64,000 nucleotides of DNA from Anodontia alba (GCA_964016985.1 OZ024831.1:25393948-25457947), one strand, 5' to 3'. Shown: positions 1 to 9,722, numbered from the stretch's first letter. Numbers and translations are program-made. The notes: generated by a model from the letters alone, not told the origin.

Positions 1-113
1 TAAAATATAACAAACAGTATAGACCCTGATCAGACACATTTTGTGGCATTTGATCTCTCTCTACAGTGTTCGCGCCAGACTGTCTGTCTGGATACTTAGG
101 GTAAGTATCATAA
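1..113. repeat. Q-type hairpin element, 3' part
   Basis: An imperfect inverted repeat runs from AAACAGTATAGACCCTGATC near 11 to a decayed partner near 50-70. It is followed by the terminal motif GGATACTTAGGGTAAGTAT (about 90-110), which recurs beside other Q hairpins at 19650, 26770 and 61760. The left end lies outside the window. Confidence 0.6.
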
Positions 114-158
114 ATTTTTAGCTCAAGGTTACAAAATACCTGATGGGCTATGGCAGAC

Positions 159-254
159 ACCTGCCCAGGAAAAGTGGTGAGTAGGTTAACTGATTGGCTG
201 GGCATGACCTTAATTGTGTTGAGTGGGTGGTAAAACACCAACTCAAATCAAATC
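159..254 (+). mobile_element. tRNA-derived SINE, 3' fragment
   Basis: It matches the 3' body of the fuller SINEs at 9146 and 25785: GGTTAACTGATTGGCTGGGC, then GACCTTAATTGTGTTGAGTG, then a CAACTCAAATCAAAT tail. The tRNA-like head is missing, so this is a 5'-truncated copy with no promoter. Confidence 0.7.
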
Positions 255-309
255 TATTGCAGACAGACCAGCAGTTTTGTCCATGTCTGCATCTGCATTA
301 CACCAAATG

Positions 310-529
310 TTAACCCTTGTCATGCTGAATAAATTAAGATGCCACACCCACATCTAATTGTCAGCGAATCAGATTGCTTAATCTGGATTGATGCTATAAA
401 ATTCACATACTTAATGAAAAACAGTGTAGATCCAGATCAGTTGGCTTCTGAACATCAGAAGCCAACTGATCTGGATCTACACTGTTTGCAAAAGCAGGGT
501 ATATCCTGGTTCAGCCTGACAAGGGTTAA
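310..529 (+). mobile_element. piggyBac-like MITE, family T
   Basis: TTAA target duplications lie at 310-313 and 526-529. The ends are CCCTTGTCATGCTGAA and its inverted partner TTCAGCCTGACAAGGG. A hairpin built on GATCCAGATCAGTTGGCTTC lies near 428-487. TTAA plus a CCC start is typical of piggyBac-related elements. There is no coding capacity. Confidence 0.88.
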
Positions 530-787
530 AGTTTTAGTTAAAGTTGTTTTTTTTTTAAGATGTTGGTCCAAAGTTTTATTCAGTTCAAGGCCTGTATAGG
601 GAAACTGCACACTGTGCCACTGGAATGTACATGCAAGTTGAGTTGAGGAGAAATGAGTTTGATTATCTTGACATATGCAAACAGTTGAGGAGAAATGAGT
701 TTGATTATCATGACATATGCAGCCAGTGAATGTTCTGATCCGCCTACACAACATTATAGGGCCTTCACTAGTACTGTCTACACTTGG

Positions 788-985
788 CAGAGGAGTTGTT
801 AATGGGGAATTATTTGGTGATAAATTTGGGATATTTTTTCTTATTTCTCCTTAATAACATATGATGTGGATACTCATTAGAAGGGCCTCACTGAGTCCCT
901 TCTGATGAGTACACACCTCATGTTTTTATTGAGAAAATACTTCAAGAATTATCACCAAAATTTAATACTTTTCTGTAACAAGTGC
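788..985. mobile_element. Foldback MITE, family E (M-like core)
   Basis: The subterminal inverted repeat TTTGGTGATAAATT / AATTATCACCAAA encloses a palindrome with ACTCATTAGAAG...CTTCTGATGAGTAC. The hairpin core resembles that of family M, but the ends are unrelated. A similar copy is at 3435-3612. Confidence 0.75.
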
Positions 986-1068
986 TATGATATGGAACTG
1001 CTACATACTGTCTTGTCATAGCTCCAGATAAGGGTTATTGAACAAAAAAGTATCAAAACCTATTGATA

Positions 1069-1344
1069 CATTTTGAAAACATAACTATATAATTTTGACC
1101 CCCTTAAACCCCACTATTATATAGTAAAAATGGGGTTTATAGCGGTATACATCATTTTTTCTTATTTCTGCTTAAATACATAGATTGTGGGTACTTGTTA
1201 AAACTGCCTTGGTGAGGCAGTTCTAACAAGTACCCACAATCTATGTTTTTAGCAGTAATATGAAAAGCATCAGCATTTTTATCTGAAAATGCATTTTTCT
1301 GTGGTGAAATTTTCAATATATTCGAATAGGCATGTTTTCGTAAT
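1069..1344 (+). mobile_element. Palindrome-core MITE, family M (divergent copy)
   Basis: Complete but old copy with ends CATTTTGAAAAC and GTTTTCGTAAT. Both palindrome arms carry matching changes from the usual core: ACTTGTT pairs with AACAAGT, and CTGCC pairs with GGCAG. Flanks at 1018-1068 (AGCTCCAGATAAG, as at 53465) and 1345-1375 look like an older element that it interrupted. Confidence 0.88.
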
Positions 1345-2123
1345 TTCTCCATTAAAAACATATGACAGAAGAATCCACATGTCTGAGCAGGTAACATGGC
1401 TTACTTGATCAGGAGATCTCTTGTTTGACTCCCACTGAACACGGAATTTGATCATGACTGTACAGCACTTCATTCTGCGGAGCCTTTCATTATCATGCCT
1501 TCATCTTGATATGACTTACAGTAAAACACATATATTTGGTGGCAGCAATTCTTGGCAGTTTTTGGTAGATTTATATTTTGGCTGATTTTTGATTTCCGAA
1601 AAAAAAAAAAAAGGATCCATGGTTTCTGACCAAGCCCTGTGTGTCTTATGTATGCCAAGTCTGCACGGTGATTTTCAACTGTTTTCCACATTGCATTGTT
1701 CTTGGAGTCTGAGTGAATACAAATCAGTTCTGTTGTCATTTAATTACTTAAAAACAACCAATTTTGAGTATTATTAGTTGTAGCTTTCTTTCTTTGTAAA
1801 GCCGTCAGTCAGTTTACAATTATACCTGCAATTTTGACAATTACTGTCAAGGTGTAGCTGTTTTTATTCAGTCATATTGAGCCGGCTTATGGCTGCATCG
1901 TTATCGTTCTTTATTCTCAGGTGCTAAACAAGTGCAAAGAATAAATCCACTTTTTCTTTTGTCATGGGTAATGCCCTTGACTGACTGATGTTTATTGCCC
2001 TACATCATAGCAGGGAGTGAATAACATGCTATTCAATCCCTGATCATACTTGCAATGTGTATTGGGAATATAATTTCTGCCAGTTTGTTATTCTTCCCAT
2101 GCCCTCTTTGATCTTTGATCTTT
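1345..2123. other. Non-coding, short dispersed duplication
   Basis: No gene seen. The stretch near 1455-1510 (GACTGTACAGC..CTTCATT..AGCCTTTCATTATCA) recurs after the next M copy near 2252-2310. The two M copies may therefore sit in duplicated host sequence. A 13-base A run lies near 1600. Confidence 0.4.
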
Positions 2124-2248
2124 CATCACGAAAAATGCCTATATAGTTTTGATCCCCTTAAACACCACTTTATACAGTAAAACTAGGGTTTACAGGGGTA
2201 TACATTAATTTTCTTATTTCTGCTCAAAAATATAGATTGTGGGTACTC
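2124..2248 (+). mobile_element. Family M fragment, left half
   Basis: Starts CATCACGAAAAATGCC and runs through the GGGTTTACAGGGGTATAC block. It stops abruptly inside the first palindrome arm (GATTGTGGGTACTCA). The right half is absent. Confidence 0.85.
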
Positions 2249-2446
2249 AACTCAAGACTGTACAGTGCTTCATTGCATAGAGCCTTTCATTATCACCCTT
2301 CCATCATCTCGATAATACTTCAGCCGTGGTTCAACTATTGGTTTTCATTTACTCTGGCACACAGTAGAAGTAGCCATGAGTACTCGTCTTTGTTTATCAT
2401 AGTGATTAATTTGATTTTTATGTTTTCGCTTTGAAGCATTGACTGT

Positions 2447-3052
2447 GTTGGGAGCCTTTATGCGAACCAAATTTTTATGTACAGTGGAACCTCGATAATT
2501 CAAAGTCCAAGGGACCAAACAATTTTGCTTGAATTATTGAGACTTTGAATAATTGCGGGTTGAAATGCATACATATATTTAAGTCGGGACTTCAAAATGA
2601 TTTTGAATTATTGAGAATTTTGAATTATCGGAGTTTGAATTATTGAGGTTCTACTGTATTTCTGTATTTAGAGTAGCATCAGGACCCAGGGTGAAGTTGG
2701 CTAGCATTAAAAGTGTTTTAAACTCACCCCCCCACTCCCCTCGTGGTTTATTCTACTGTCTACTGACCATTCTAAGGGGGTGGTCCCAGTGTTAGTCTTA
2801 CTCATTGTTGCTTTGTGGTTCTTTCTACAAGATGATTTGTTTTAAGTCTTGCCTTGTCTTATTTTGTTTTTGTGTGTTTTCAGTCCTTTTAGCATTGTGA
2901 TTATCTAGCTTGGGGAAGAGAGAGCTAATCTTAGTGCTTTTCGTTTGTTTGTTTGATTTGCGCTCATTTGGTTTTGTCTATTTCCTCTTCCTCTTGGGAA
3001 GGGTTGCGGCTTGTGATTGTGACACTCCCTGGACTTTTCTCTTAATATATTT
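2447..3052 (+). repeat. Dispersed repeat Y, copy 1 (interrupted)
   Basis: Aligns over about 390 bp with 4968-5361: GTTGGGAGCCTTTATG, AGAGTAGCATC.GGACCCAGG, GGGGAAGAGAGAGCTAATC, CACTCCCTGGACTTTT. The class is unknown. It carries a pogo-like insertion (2482-2656) that copy 2 lacks. No domain-like coding was recognised in either copy. Confidence 0.85.
2482..2656. mobile_element. pogo/Tigger-like MITE, family P, 175 bp
   Basis: Ends CAGTGGAACCTCGATAATTC and GAATTATTGAGGTTCTACTG, flanked by TA at 2480-2481 and 2657-2658. The undisturbed paralogous site is at 4968-5361, where TTTTATG runs directly into CATTTCTG. This shows a TA-targeted insertion with TA duplication. No transposase is encoded. Confidence 0.93.
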
Positions 3053-3225
3053 ATGTTGAAAGGGAAGTAACACACCAAACCATCATCATCATCAACTTAT
3101 CTTTAGGTATGTGGATTGCTATGACTTAGCTGTTTGCATAAGACATTATGACCCTTTTCTCTTTTTGTGGTTCAGGCATTTAATTAAATACATGCATGTA
3201 CTTTTAGAGTAAACCATAGGATTTG

Positions 3226-3434
3226 TTAACCCTTGTCCTGCTGAACCTGGATATACCCAGCCTTGCAAACTGTAGATCCAGATCAGTTGGCTTCTAAGAA
3301 GCCAACTGATCTGGATCTGCACTGTTTGCCATTCAGTATGTCAATTTATATCATTGATCTGGATGAAGCAATCTGACTGGCTGAAAATTAGAAGTGGGTG
3401 TGGCATCTTAAATTATTCAGGTTACAAGGGTTAA
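3226..3434 (-). mobile_element. piggyBac-like MITE, family T
   Basis: TTAA lies at 3226-3229 and 3431-3434 with ends CCCTTGTCCTGCTGAA / TTCAGGTTACAAGGG. The hairpin arms are AGATCCAGATCAGTTGGCTT and its complement (about 3270-3325). The copy is inverted relative to the one at 310. Confidence 0.9.
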
Positions 3435-3612
3435 GTAGGAGTATTTGATGATAGTTCGGTAATAGTTTTCTCTTGTTCTCCTAAAAAGATGTAGTGGTTC
3501 TCATTAGAAGTGCATCAGAGAGATGCTTCTAATGAGTACCCAGAACAAATATTTTTATGGAGAAATAAAAAAAAAATATTCCATAATTATCACCAAAGAC
3601 TCCTCCTTAACA
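3435..3612. mobile_element. Foldback MITE, family E
   Basis: Abuts the T element. The palindrome CTCATTAGAAGTGCATC / GATGCTTCTAATGAG is flanked by AATTATCACCAAAGACTCC. Same family as 788-985, with a core resembling M. Confidence 0.72.
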
Positions 3613-3652
3613 GTTCCTGAATAAACTGAGCTGAGCTGAAACACAAGTAGAC

Positions 3653-3933
3653 CATCACGAAAACATGCCTATAAAATTCTGATCCCCTTAAACCCCACTT
3701 TTATATAGTAAAACTGGGGTTTACAGGGGTATGCGTTATTTTCATTTATTTCTGCTCAAACACATAGATTGTGGGTACTCATTAGAACCGCCTCGGTGAG
3801 GCGGTTCTAACAAGTACCCACAATCTGTGTTTTGAGCAGAAATATGAAAAATATCACAGTTTTTTTATCTGAAAATTTTCAGTTTTTGGGGGTAAAATTT
3901 TCTATACATTTGAATAGGTGTGTTTTTGTAATG
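3653..3933 (+). mobile_element. Palindrome-core MITE, family M
   Basis: Full copy, 281 bp. Left end CATCACGAAAACATGCC, right end GGTGTGTTTTTGTAATG. The arms around GAACCGCCTCGGTGAGGCGG (3785-3804) are nearly perfect. No direct duplication is visible outside the CAT/ATG ends. Confidence 0.95.
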
Positions 3934-3960
3934 CTTAATATATAAAATAAAAAAATCTAA

Positions 3961-4160
3961 AAGGTTGCCTTTGGAAACATAAAACACACAAAAAAAGGAA
4001 AATCAGTGGGTTGGTTTTATTAAGTCTCTTCATTTACAGCAGTGCAGTTCACAAGACTGTATATGCCCCCAAGCATTGGCTAAAGTGGTATTTGATTTTC
4101 AAATTAACCAGAACGGGCTCAAACATCCCAAAGGAAATAAACTACTGTGCACATCCACCA
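3961..4160 (+). repeat. Dispersed repeat Z, copy 1
   Basis: GTTGCCTTTGGAAACA, TTGGTTTTATTAAGTCTCTT, then CATCCCAAAGGAAATAAA match 47417-47610 in the same order. Family unknown, no coding seen. Confidence 0.6.
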
Positions 4161-4407
4161 TACAGTTGTCTTCTTTTATCACTCAAACACTTCAGTTCCA
4201 GTGCCAGTGAAATATTCTAAAGTAAGCAAAAACGGTTTCTGACTTGTTTTAGTCACTAAACATAAGAATGAAAAAAACACCTATGCCATATTACAATTAA
4301 TAAATCCATTGACGCAGAAATCAAGATAAGAAACACATGCGTATATTCTAATGTTATTTTGGCACCAATAACCCATCATAGTCTGGAGACCCCCAAGAGG
4401 GTAATTG

Positions 4408-4474
4408 GCAAACAGCACAGGCCCAGATCAAATGTCGCAGAATACATCATCTGATCAGAGTCTGCACTGTTTGC
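4408..4474. repeat. Q-type GATCAG hairpin
   Basis: GCAAACAGCACAGGCCCAGA pairs with TCTGATCAGAGTCTGCACTG/TTTGC. Central bases are decayed. No element ends could be placed. Confidence 0.65.
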
Positions 4475-4792
4475 ATTAAATACAGGAATTTCTGTAAACA
4501 GTAATAATAAAAGCTAATCAGACACCCTACAAATGGCAATAGACTGGTCCAAAGAGTTGTGGTAGGAGAGTCCATTTGACATAAATGCGCTAATCTCTCA
4601 TAGACCTGCAATAAAGAGTTTCTGTCACTACAAGTAATGTCAGTATGAAAACATAATATCCTTCATAGATCTTGCATAAAAAGTAATGTATACCATATAA
4701 TTTCTGTTAAATGTTCTAAATGCTCAAATTTAAGCAATAGTGACACACTTAACACATACATTCAGTGGATTTATACCAGAAAAATCTGATAT
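4475..4792. other. No feature recognised
   Basis: AT-rich sequence without a credible reading frame, repeat end or hairpin. Confidence 0.4.
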
Positions 4793-4838
4793 CATTATGA
4801 AAACATGCCTATTCAAATATATAGGAAATTTTTCACCC
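4793..4838 (-). mobile_element. Family M end fragment
   Basis: CATTATGAAAACATGCCTAT followed by TCAAATATATAGGAAATTT is the B end of family M. It then changes directly into tandem-repeat sequence. The rest of the element is absent. Confidence 0.75.
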
Positions 4839-6150
4839 TCAGTATATAGACAGTGGGTACCTCTTGTGAGCGCAACTCCTCTTACAGTTTTGTACCGATC
4901 GTTTTGAAACTTTGTATATATTTTCTTCATGGTATGAGGATATGCATGTGGTTGGATATAATTGTTGGGAGCCTTTATGGAAACCGAATTTTTATGCATT
5001 TCTGTATTAAGAGTAGCATCGGGACCCAGGGTGAAGTTAGCTAGCTGTAAAAGTGCTTTAAACCCCCAGATGTTTACTCTACCGACCGTTCTAAGGCGGT
5101 GGTCCCGGTGTTAGTCTTACTCTTTGGTGCTTTGTGGTTTATTCTACGAGGCGATTTGTTGTATGTCTTTCCGTGTGTCATGTTGTTCTTGTGTTTTTCA
5201 GTCCTTTTAGTATTGCGATTACCTCGCTTGGGGAAGAGAGAGCTAATCTTAGTGCTTTTCGTACGTTTATTCGGTTTGTGCTTGTTTAGATTTGTCGGTT
5301 TCCTCTTCCTCTTGGGGTCTGGGAAGGGCTGCGGTTTGTGATTGTGGCACTCCCTGGACTTTTACCTTTTTTGTACCGATCGTTTTGAAACTTTGCATAT
5401 GTTTCTTTCATGATATGAGGATGTGCATGTGGTTTTGGTATAATTGTTAGAACATATTTTGTCACTTTTTCCACATTGTTAACTTAGTCATTTTTCACCC
5501 TCAGTATATAGACAGTGGGTACCTCTTGTGAGCGCAACTCCTCTTACAGTTTTGTACCGATTATTATGAAACTTTGCATGCGTTTTCTTCATGGTATGAG
5601 GATGTGCATGTGGTTTGGATGTAAATTGTTATTTTTTTTTTTTTTTTCACTTTTTTCCACATTGTGAACTTATTCAGTTTTCACCCTTAATAGACAGTGG
5701 CTACCTCGTGAGCACAACTCCTCATACAATTTTATACTGATCTTTTTGCAACTTTGCACATGTTTTCTCCATAGTCTGAAGATGTGCATGTGCTTTTCAT
5801 ATAATCCTTGCCATATTTTTTGTCACTTTTTTGTACTTTTTGAACTTTGTCATTTTCTGACCTCAGATGTACAGACAGTGGGTACCTTGTGATTGCAACT
5901 TATCATACAATTTTAAACCGGTCTTTTTGAAACTTTGCACATGTTTTCCCGCGTCTGCAGAAGTGCACGTGGTTTGGATATGATTTTTAAATTTATTTTT
6001 GTCACTTTTTCCACTTTAACTTTGATATTTTCTGAACCTCAGATTGTATGAAAGTGTACAGACTTTGGGTACTTTTTTTCATGCATCATATGAGAAAATG
6101 CATATGCTTTCAATGAAATTCCTATATTCATATAATCATTGTCTTTAATT
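4831..6150 (+). repeat. Degenerate ~180-bp tandem repeat array
   Basis: Units begin near 4831, 5490, 5668, 5848 and 6027, each with CACCCTCAGTATATAGACAG, a CAACTCCTCTTACAGTTTTG block, TTTTGAAACTTTG, ATG.GGATGTGCATGTGG and TTTGTCACTTTTTCCAC. Spacing is 178-180 bp and divergence rises to the right. Repeat Y copy 2 lies between the first units and splits the array. Confidence 0.85.
4968..5361 (+). repeat. Dispersed repeat Y, copy 2 (intact)
   Basis: Uninterrupted counterpart of 2447-3052. It begins GTTGGGAGCCTTTATGG within a tandem-repeat unit and ends CACTCCCTGGACTTTTACC. A hydrophobic open frame runs through it, but the diverged copy 1 does not preserve it, so I treat it as non-coding. Confidence 0.83.
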
Positions 6151-6239
6151 TTTGTCACTTTTCCAACTAAACACTGCTAAGAATGAAATAAATTTATTTA
6201 ATAACCACATCCTATGACTTTTGCCCCAGCAGGTGCGAC

Positions 6240-6420
6240 GCCGCCTTCCGCGGAATTCTGGTTTACCAGAAAATAGGGTTTGACATTTTAGGCAAATTAT
6301 TTCCACAGGAGACTATTTGCATGAAATATCAGACCCTATTTTCTAGGAAAAATAAAAAATACTATCAATTTTCAATTTGAGATCTGCTGAATCAACCCAA
6401 GGTGGCATTTTAAGAGCTTT
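6240..6420. repeat. Family R element, octamer hairpin
   Basis: CCAGAAAATAGGGTTTGACA pairs loosely with CAGACCCTATTTTCTAGG around GGAGACTATTTGCATGAAAT. It carries a perfect ATTTGCAT octamer at 6315-6322. Related copies lie at 29395, 44280, 58993, 59700 and 60525. Ends are not fixed. Confidence 0.6.
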
Positions 6421-6605
6421 AAGAGCAGTCCCTATGGTACAAAAAGCAAAATATTTGATGTTAATGTCACTTTATGGTAAATATTTTCCTTACGCATTTT
6501 ACGCACATGCGTAATTAGCGCTACGCCTGTGCAATGTACCAATGCAATGGCGCTGACAGGAAGAGAACACGTAGTATGTATGATACAAATTACAACTTCC
6601 AGAGA

Positions 6606-6703
6606 CTAGATCCCAGTAAACGTGTGCTTAGGTAAACTGACCGCGCTCGACATGACCCCATTGGGTTGACTGGGCCGTAAAACCTCAACACAAACAAACT
6701 TCT
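6606..6703 (+). mobile_element. SINE 3' fragment joined to K sequence
   Basis: GGTAAACTGACCGCGCTCGA, CATGACCCCATTGGGTTGAC and an ACACAAACAAAC tail are the 3' end of the tRNA-SINE seen at 9146. The tail passes directly into CGACTTCCTGTTGGCTTTCC of family K. Confidence 0.75.
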
Positions 6704-6900
6704 ACGACTTCCTGTTGGCTTTCCTGCACACCAATCCCCTTCTGAAAAAAGGAATTGCATATGGAATTTTTTTTTTTTTTTTTTGCCTCTCTACTGGGTA
6801 AATGTCTGTTCTAAAATAGACATTTTCCAAAAGAGGCAAAAGCTTCTGTTGACAACATTTGCCTTGAAAATGTATCCATTCCCTTGAAGAAAATATGCCA
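6704..6900. mobile_element. Family K MITE, degenerate
   Basis: Holds the K landmarks CTTCCTGTTGGCTTTCCTG, a T run (6763-6784), paired CTGTTCTAAAATAGACATTTT / AAAAGAGGC blocks and GAAAATGTATCCATTCCCTT. The left end was displaced by the SINE. Confidence 0.6.
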
Positions 6901-6966
6901 TCACATGCAACCTGCGAAAATCAGATCGGCCTACGCGCAGCCTGACCATTTCGCTGGGTACCATTG

Positions 6967-7071
6967 CCCAACAGCATTCCTTTTAAATCTACAGCAGACC
7001 GTTATCGGCCCGTCAGCTACCCTGACGGGCCGATAACGACCCGCTAAAGATTTATGTAGAATGCTTACTGG
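6967..7071. mobile_element. Short hairpin element, family V
   Basis: About 105 bp that folds almost end to end. Outer arms CCCAACAGCATTC / GAATGCTTACTGGG, inner arms GTTATCGGCCCGTCAG / CTGACGGGCCGATAAC. A sister copy is at 15495-15592. The core is much more GC-rich than its surroundings. Confidence 0.8.
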
Positions 7072-7618
7072 GCATGTGGAGAGAAAAAGATTAGGCTTCT
7101 TCAGACTTGACAGTGAAATCTGTGAGTAGACTACGCAGCTCAGACTGATTTGAATCTTCGCTGGACACCCTGTTTATAGTAAAGATCAAAGCTTCTGAAG
7201 TGAAATCTGTGATAAGACTTCGTGGATACGCTGATTATGACTTCGCAGTATCACGTCATAAGCTGTATTTTGCTATGCTTTGGCTCACATAGATGGTTGC
7301 ACGAATATTTGAGGTCTTGGGGGAATTTCAGAAACCTATTGGAAAGTAGGAACAAAACGTCAAGGTCGGAGAGGTGAACCTTCTGAACGATACACCACGC
7401 AACAGTTGTCCCCAGCTGTCAGTTGAAGAATTGATTGCTGATCTTGTATGGAGATGGAATGTTTTGGGAACACATTTCCGTGCAGACCCATTGTGAAATT
7501 GTACGCCCGGGAGGTACCCAGTGGATTAAAAAACAAAAAACAAAAAAAAACACACACACACAACAACAACAACACAAAAAAAAAGAAGAAAAGCAAAACA
7601 TGTTAGTCAAGGACGATC
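7072..7618. other. No gene; A/C-rich run
   Basis: CAA/CACA-rich simple sequence at 7525-7600. Open frames over it on both strands are low-complexity artefacts. A weak inverted motif CTGTGA.TAGACT repeats near 7120-7220. Confidence 0.4.
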
Positions 7619-7623
7619 ATTTG

Positions 7624-8522
7624 CACGCCTGGTAAACTATCACAGGTACCTCCGCGGAGGTACCGATTAAATGGTTATGACAGATATCCGGAGCTACCTG
7701 TGATGGTCAAAAACTAGACATAAAAAGATAGGCGTTCGTCTTTTTTGATAAAATACACAATAACCAGAGAGTTTACTGAAAATCAAAGAGTACTATTCGA
7801 CCCTTATAGGCATAAAGTTTTGTCACACGTCATATCCCCCAGAACTCTCCATATTTACCAAAGATACGACCTTCGAAGTGGCTTCGAAGTCAGCCCGAAG
7901 TACTCGAAACAGAAAAAGACCGCTCTTTTTGGTTCTAAATGCGGATATCTTGCATGCAAATCTGTTTATCTTGGTACACTGATGTAAACTAAACCTGTTT
8001 GCCTGAATACAGATATCGATAAACTCCAAATAAGGCTGGATTCTTTAAAAAAAAACAGCTGGGAGGTACCTGTGACGTCGTGGAGGTGCCTGTGATGTAA
8101 AGAAATATAGTGAAAATCTGAAGAGTTATTGCAGCTGCAAATATTGATATAATTCTTCTCTAGATCACTGCCTGGAAAGAATCATTCATTCAGCGTCGCA
8201 ATAAGCTATCATAATGTGTATGTCATGAATTTCCATGTTAAAGTTATAAAACATAATCTCAAAAGAATTATTGGTGCTTTTGAGTTAGATTGTCATAGAA
8301 TGCTCACTGAAGTAAGACTTTTTTTCTTGAATGGTGGTGACTGTGTCGAATAGCACATTTTGGTTTTCAGTAAACTCTCTGGTTATTGTGTATTTTATCA
8401 AAAACGACGAACACCAATTTTTTTATGTCTAGTTTTTGACCATCACAGGTAGCTCCGGATATCTGTCACAACCATTTAATCGGTACCTCCGCGGAGGTAC
8501 CTGTGATAGTTTACCAGGCGTG
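7624..8522. mobile_element. Long-TIR DNA transposon, non-autonomous, 899 bp
   Basis: Inverted repeats of about 175 bp (7624-7800 and 8345-8522) start CACGCCTGGTAAACTATCAC and are roughly 90% identical. A 5-bp direct duplication ATTTG lies immediately outside both ends (7619-7623 and 8523-8527). The motif GGAGGTACCTGTGA or its near-match recurs in both TIRs and near 8062 and 8081, possibly as a transposase-binding repeat. Inner frames show no transposase domain. The 5-bp TSD and CAC start allow a Transib-like origin, but this is not proven. Confidence 0.93.
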
Positions 8523-8562
8523 ATTTGCTTATGTATTTGACTAGTATACGAAACAAATATGT

Positions 8563-8838
8563 CATCACAAAAACATACCTATATAATTTTGACCTCCTTA
8601 AACCCCACTTTTATATAGTAAAACGGGTTTACAGGGGTATACATTATTTTTTTATTTCTGCTCAAAAACATAGATTGTGGGTGCTCGTTAGAACCGCCTC
8701 GACGAAGCGGTTCTAACGAGTACCCACAATCTATGTTTTGAGCAGAAACATGAAAAATATCAGATCTTTTTACCTAAAAATTTTCATTTTTTGGTGGGAA
8801 AATTTTCAGTAAATTTGAATAGGCGTGTTTTCGTAATG
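8563..8838 (+). mobile_element. Palindrome-core MITE, family M
   Basis: 276 bp, ends CATCACAAAAACATACC and GGCGTGTTTTCGTAATG. The arms centre on GAACCGCCTCGACGAAGCGG. It lies 40 bp from the long-TIR element. Confidence 0.95.
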
Positions 8839-9014
8839 ATAATAACTTTGCTCAGGTTGTCTGTCCGAGAACTTGGGTCAATACGGTCTAAACAACATTA
8901 TCAGACGAAACAAAAATGATTTCTAGGACAAACATGGATGTTTCCATTGTGAAATAGGGCAAACGGCTCGGAGGCAAACAGCAAGATAGGACAAAGTTCT
9001 AGCTTCAAACATGT

Positions 9015-9573
9015 TTGTTCCTTTCAAAAATTTAACCCCTTTCCTTGCTGTAATGACAGTCGTTTTGGAGGGGAGCAAACTCTATAAATAGTGTGCTGCC
9101 TCCCTTTTGAAAAAGGGTCTACTCTAAAATGGAAAGTTCGACTTTCTGTTGAGATTTTATGGCCCAGTCAACCCAATGGGGTCATGTCGAGCACGGTCAG
9201 CTTACCCAACAACTTTTACTGAGCAGGCTTAGTCCTCTAAGTGGTTAACCAGTATTGTGCACAGTCTTTCGCCAGAAACTGACAAGTGCCCTTCTTGAAT
9301 TAGCGGAAGGGAGAGAATGACCGTAGAAAATATTTCGTGATCAACTCTCCACGAAAGAATGTTGCCGACCAGGCGGGGGTCGAACCCGCAACCTCCTGAT
9401 CACCAGTCGGACGCGCATCCCACTGAGCCACCGAGGAGAGCAAATTCTTTCTTTTTAGAGTAGATCCGTTTTTGGAAGGAATATGGTGTTCAGGGATGCA
9501 AACAAGGTGTCCTTAAAATTGTCTCACGTGGAAAAAATGGTGGAGAACCTGCAAAGTATCGAGGCCCTTAAAA
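9015..9573. mobile_element. Family K MITE split by a SINE
   Basis: The left half (9015-9140) has GCCTCCCTTTTGAAAAAGGG and CTACTCTAAAATGGAAAG. The right half (9446-9573) has CAAATTCTTTCTTTTTAGAG, ATGGTGGAGAACCTGCAAAG and GGCCCTTAA. Together they make a typical K element interrupted by the SINE at 9146-9445. Confidence 0.75.
9146..9445 (-). mobile_element. tRNA-derived SINE, full length
   Basis: Read on the minus strand, the tRNA-like head has an A box TGGCTCAGTGGG (9419-9430) and a B box GGTTCGACCCC (9376-9386), the internal pol III promoter. The body includes GTCAGTTTCTGGCGAAAGAC and AACCACTTAGAGGACTAAGC. The 3' part GACATGACCCCATTGGGTTG ends in a short A-containing tail. It is not a functional tRNA gene because the stem pairing is not maintained. 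Confidence 0.88.
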
Positions 9574-9722
9574 TGGACGATTTTACACTAAATAAGTTCG
9601 ATTTCTTTCTTACTAGTATCGAGCCTCATTTTTTTTTATGAAAAGGACGTCAATTTCTGAAAAGAAATATACTCCATTACAGGCTGCGATATGAGAAAGT
9701 ACCGTTATTTCATATGCTAAAA

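Noticed and set aside
3785..3804. M palindromes considered as rho-independent terminators or a CRISPR-like array
   Set aside because: The organism is eukaryotic, copies are widely and irregularly spaced in both orientations, and each has its own transposon ends.
5099..5341. Hydrophobic 80-codon frame resembling a membrane protein
   Set aside because: Falls in repeat Y. The second copy (2447-3052) does not keep the frame, and the hydrophobicity comes from T-rich sequence.
9366..9445. Possible tRNA gene with good A and B boxes
   Set aside because: The acceptor and anticodon stems do not pair, and the sequence continues into a SINE body shared with other copies.
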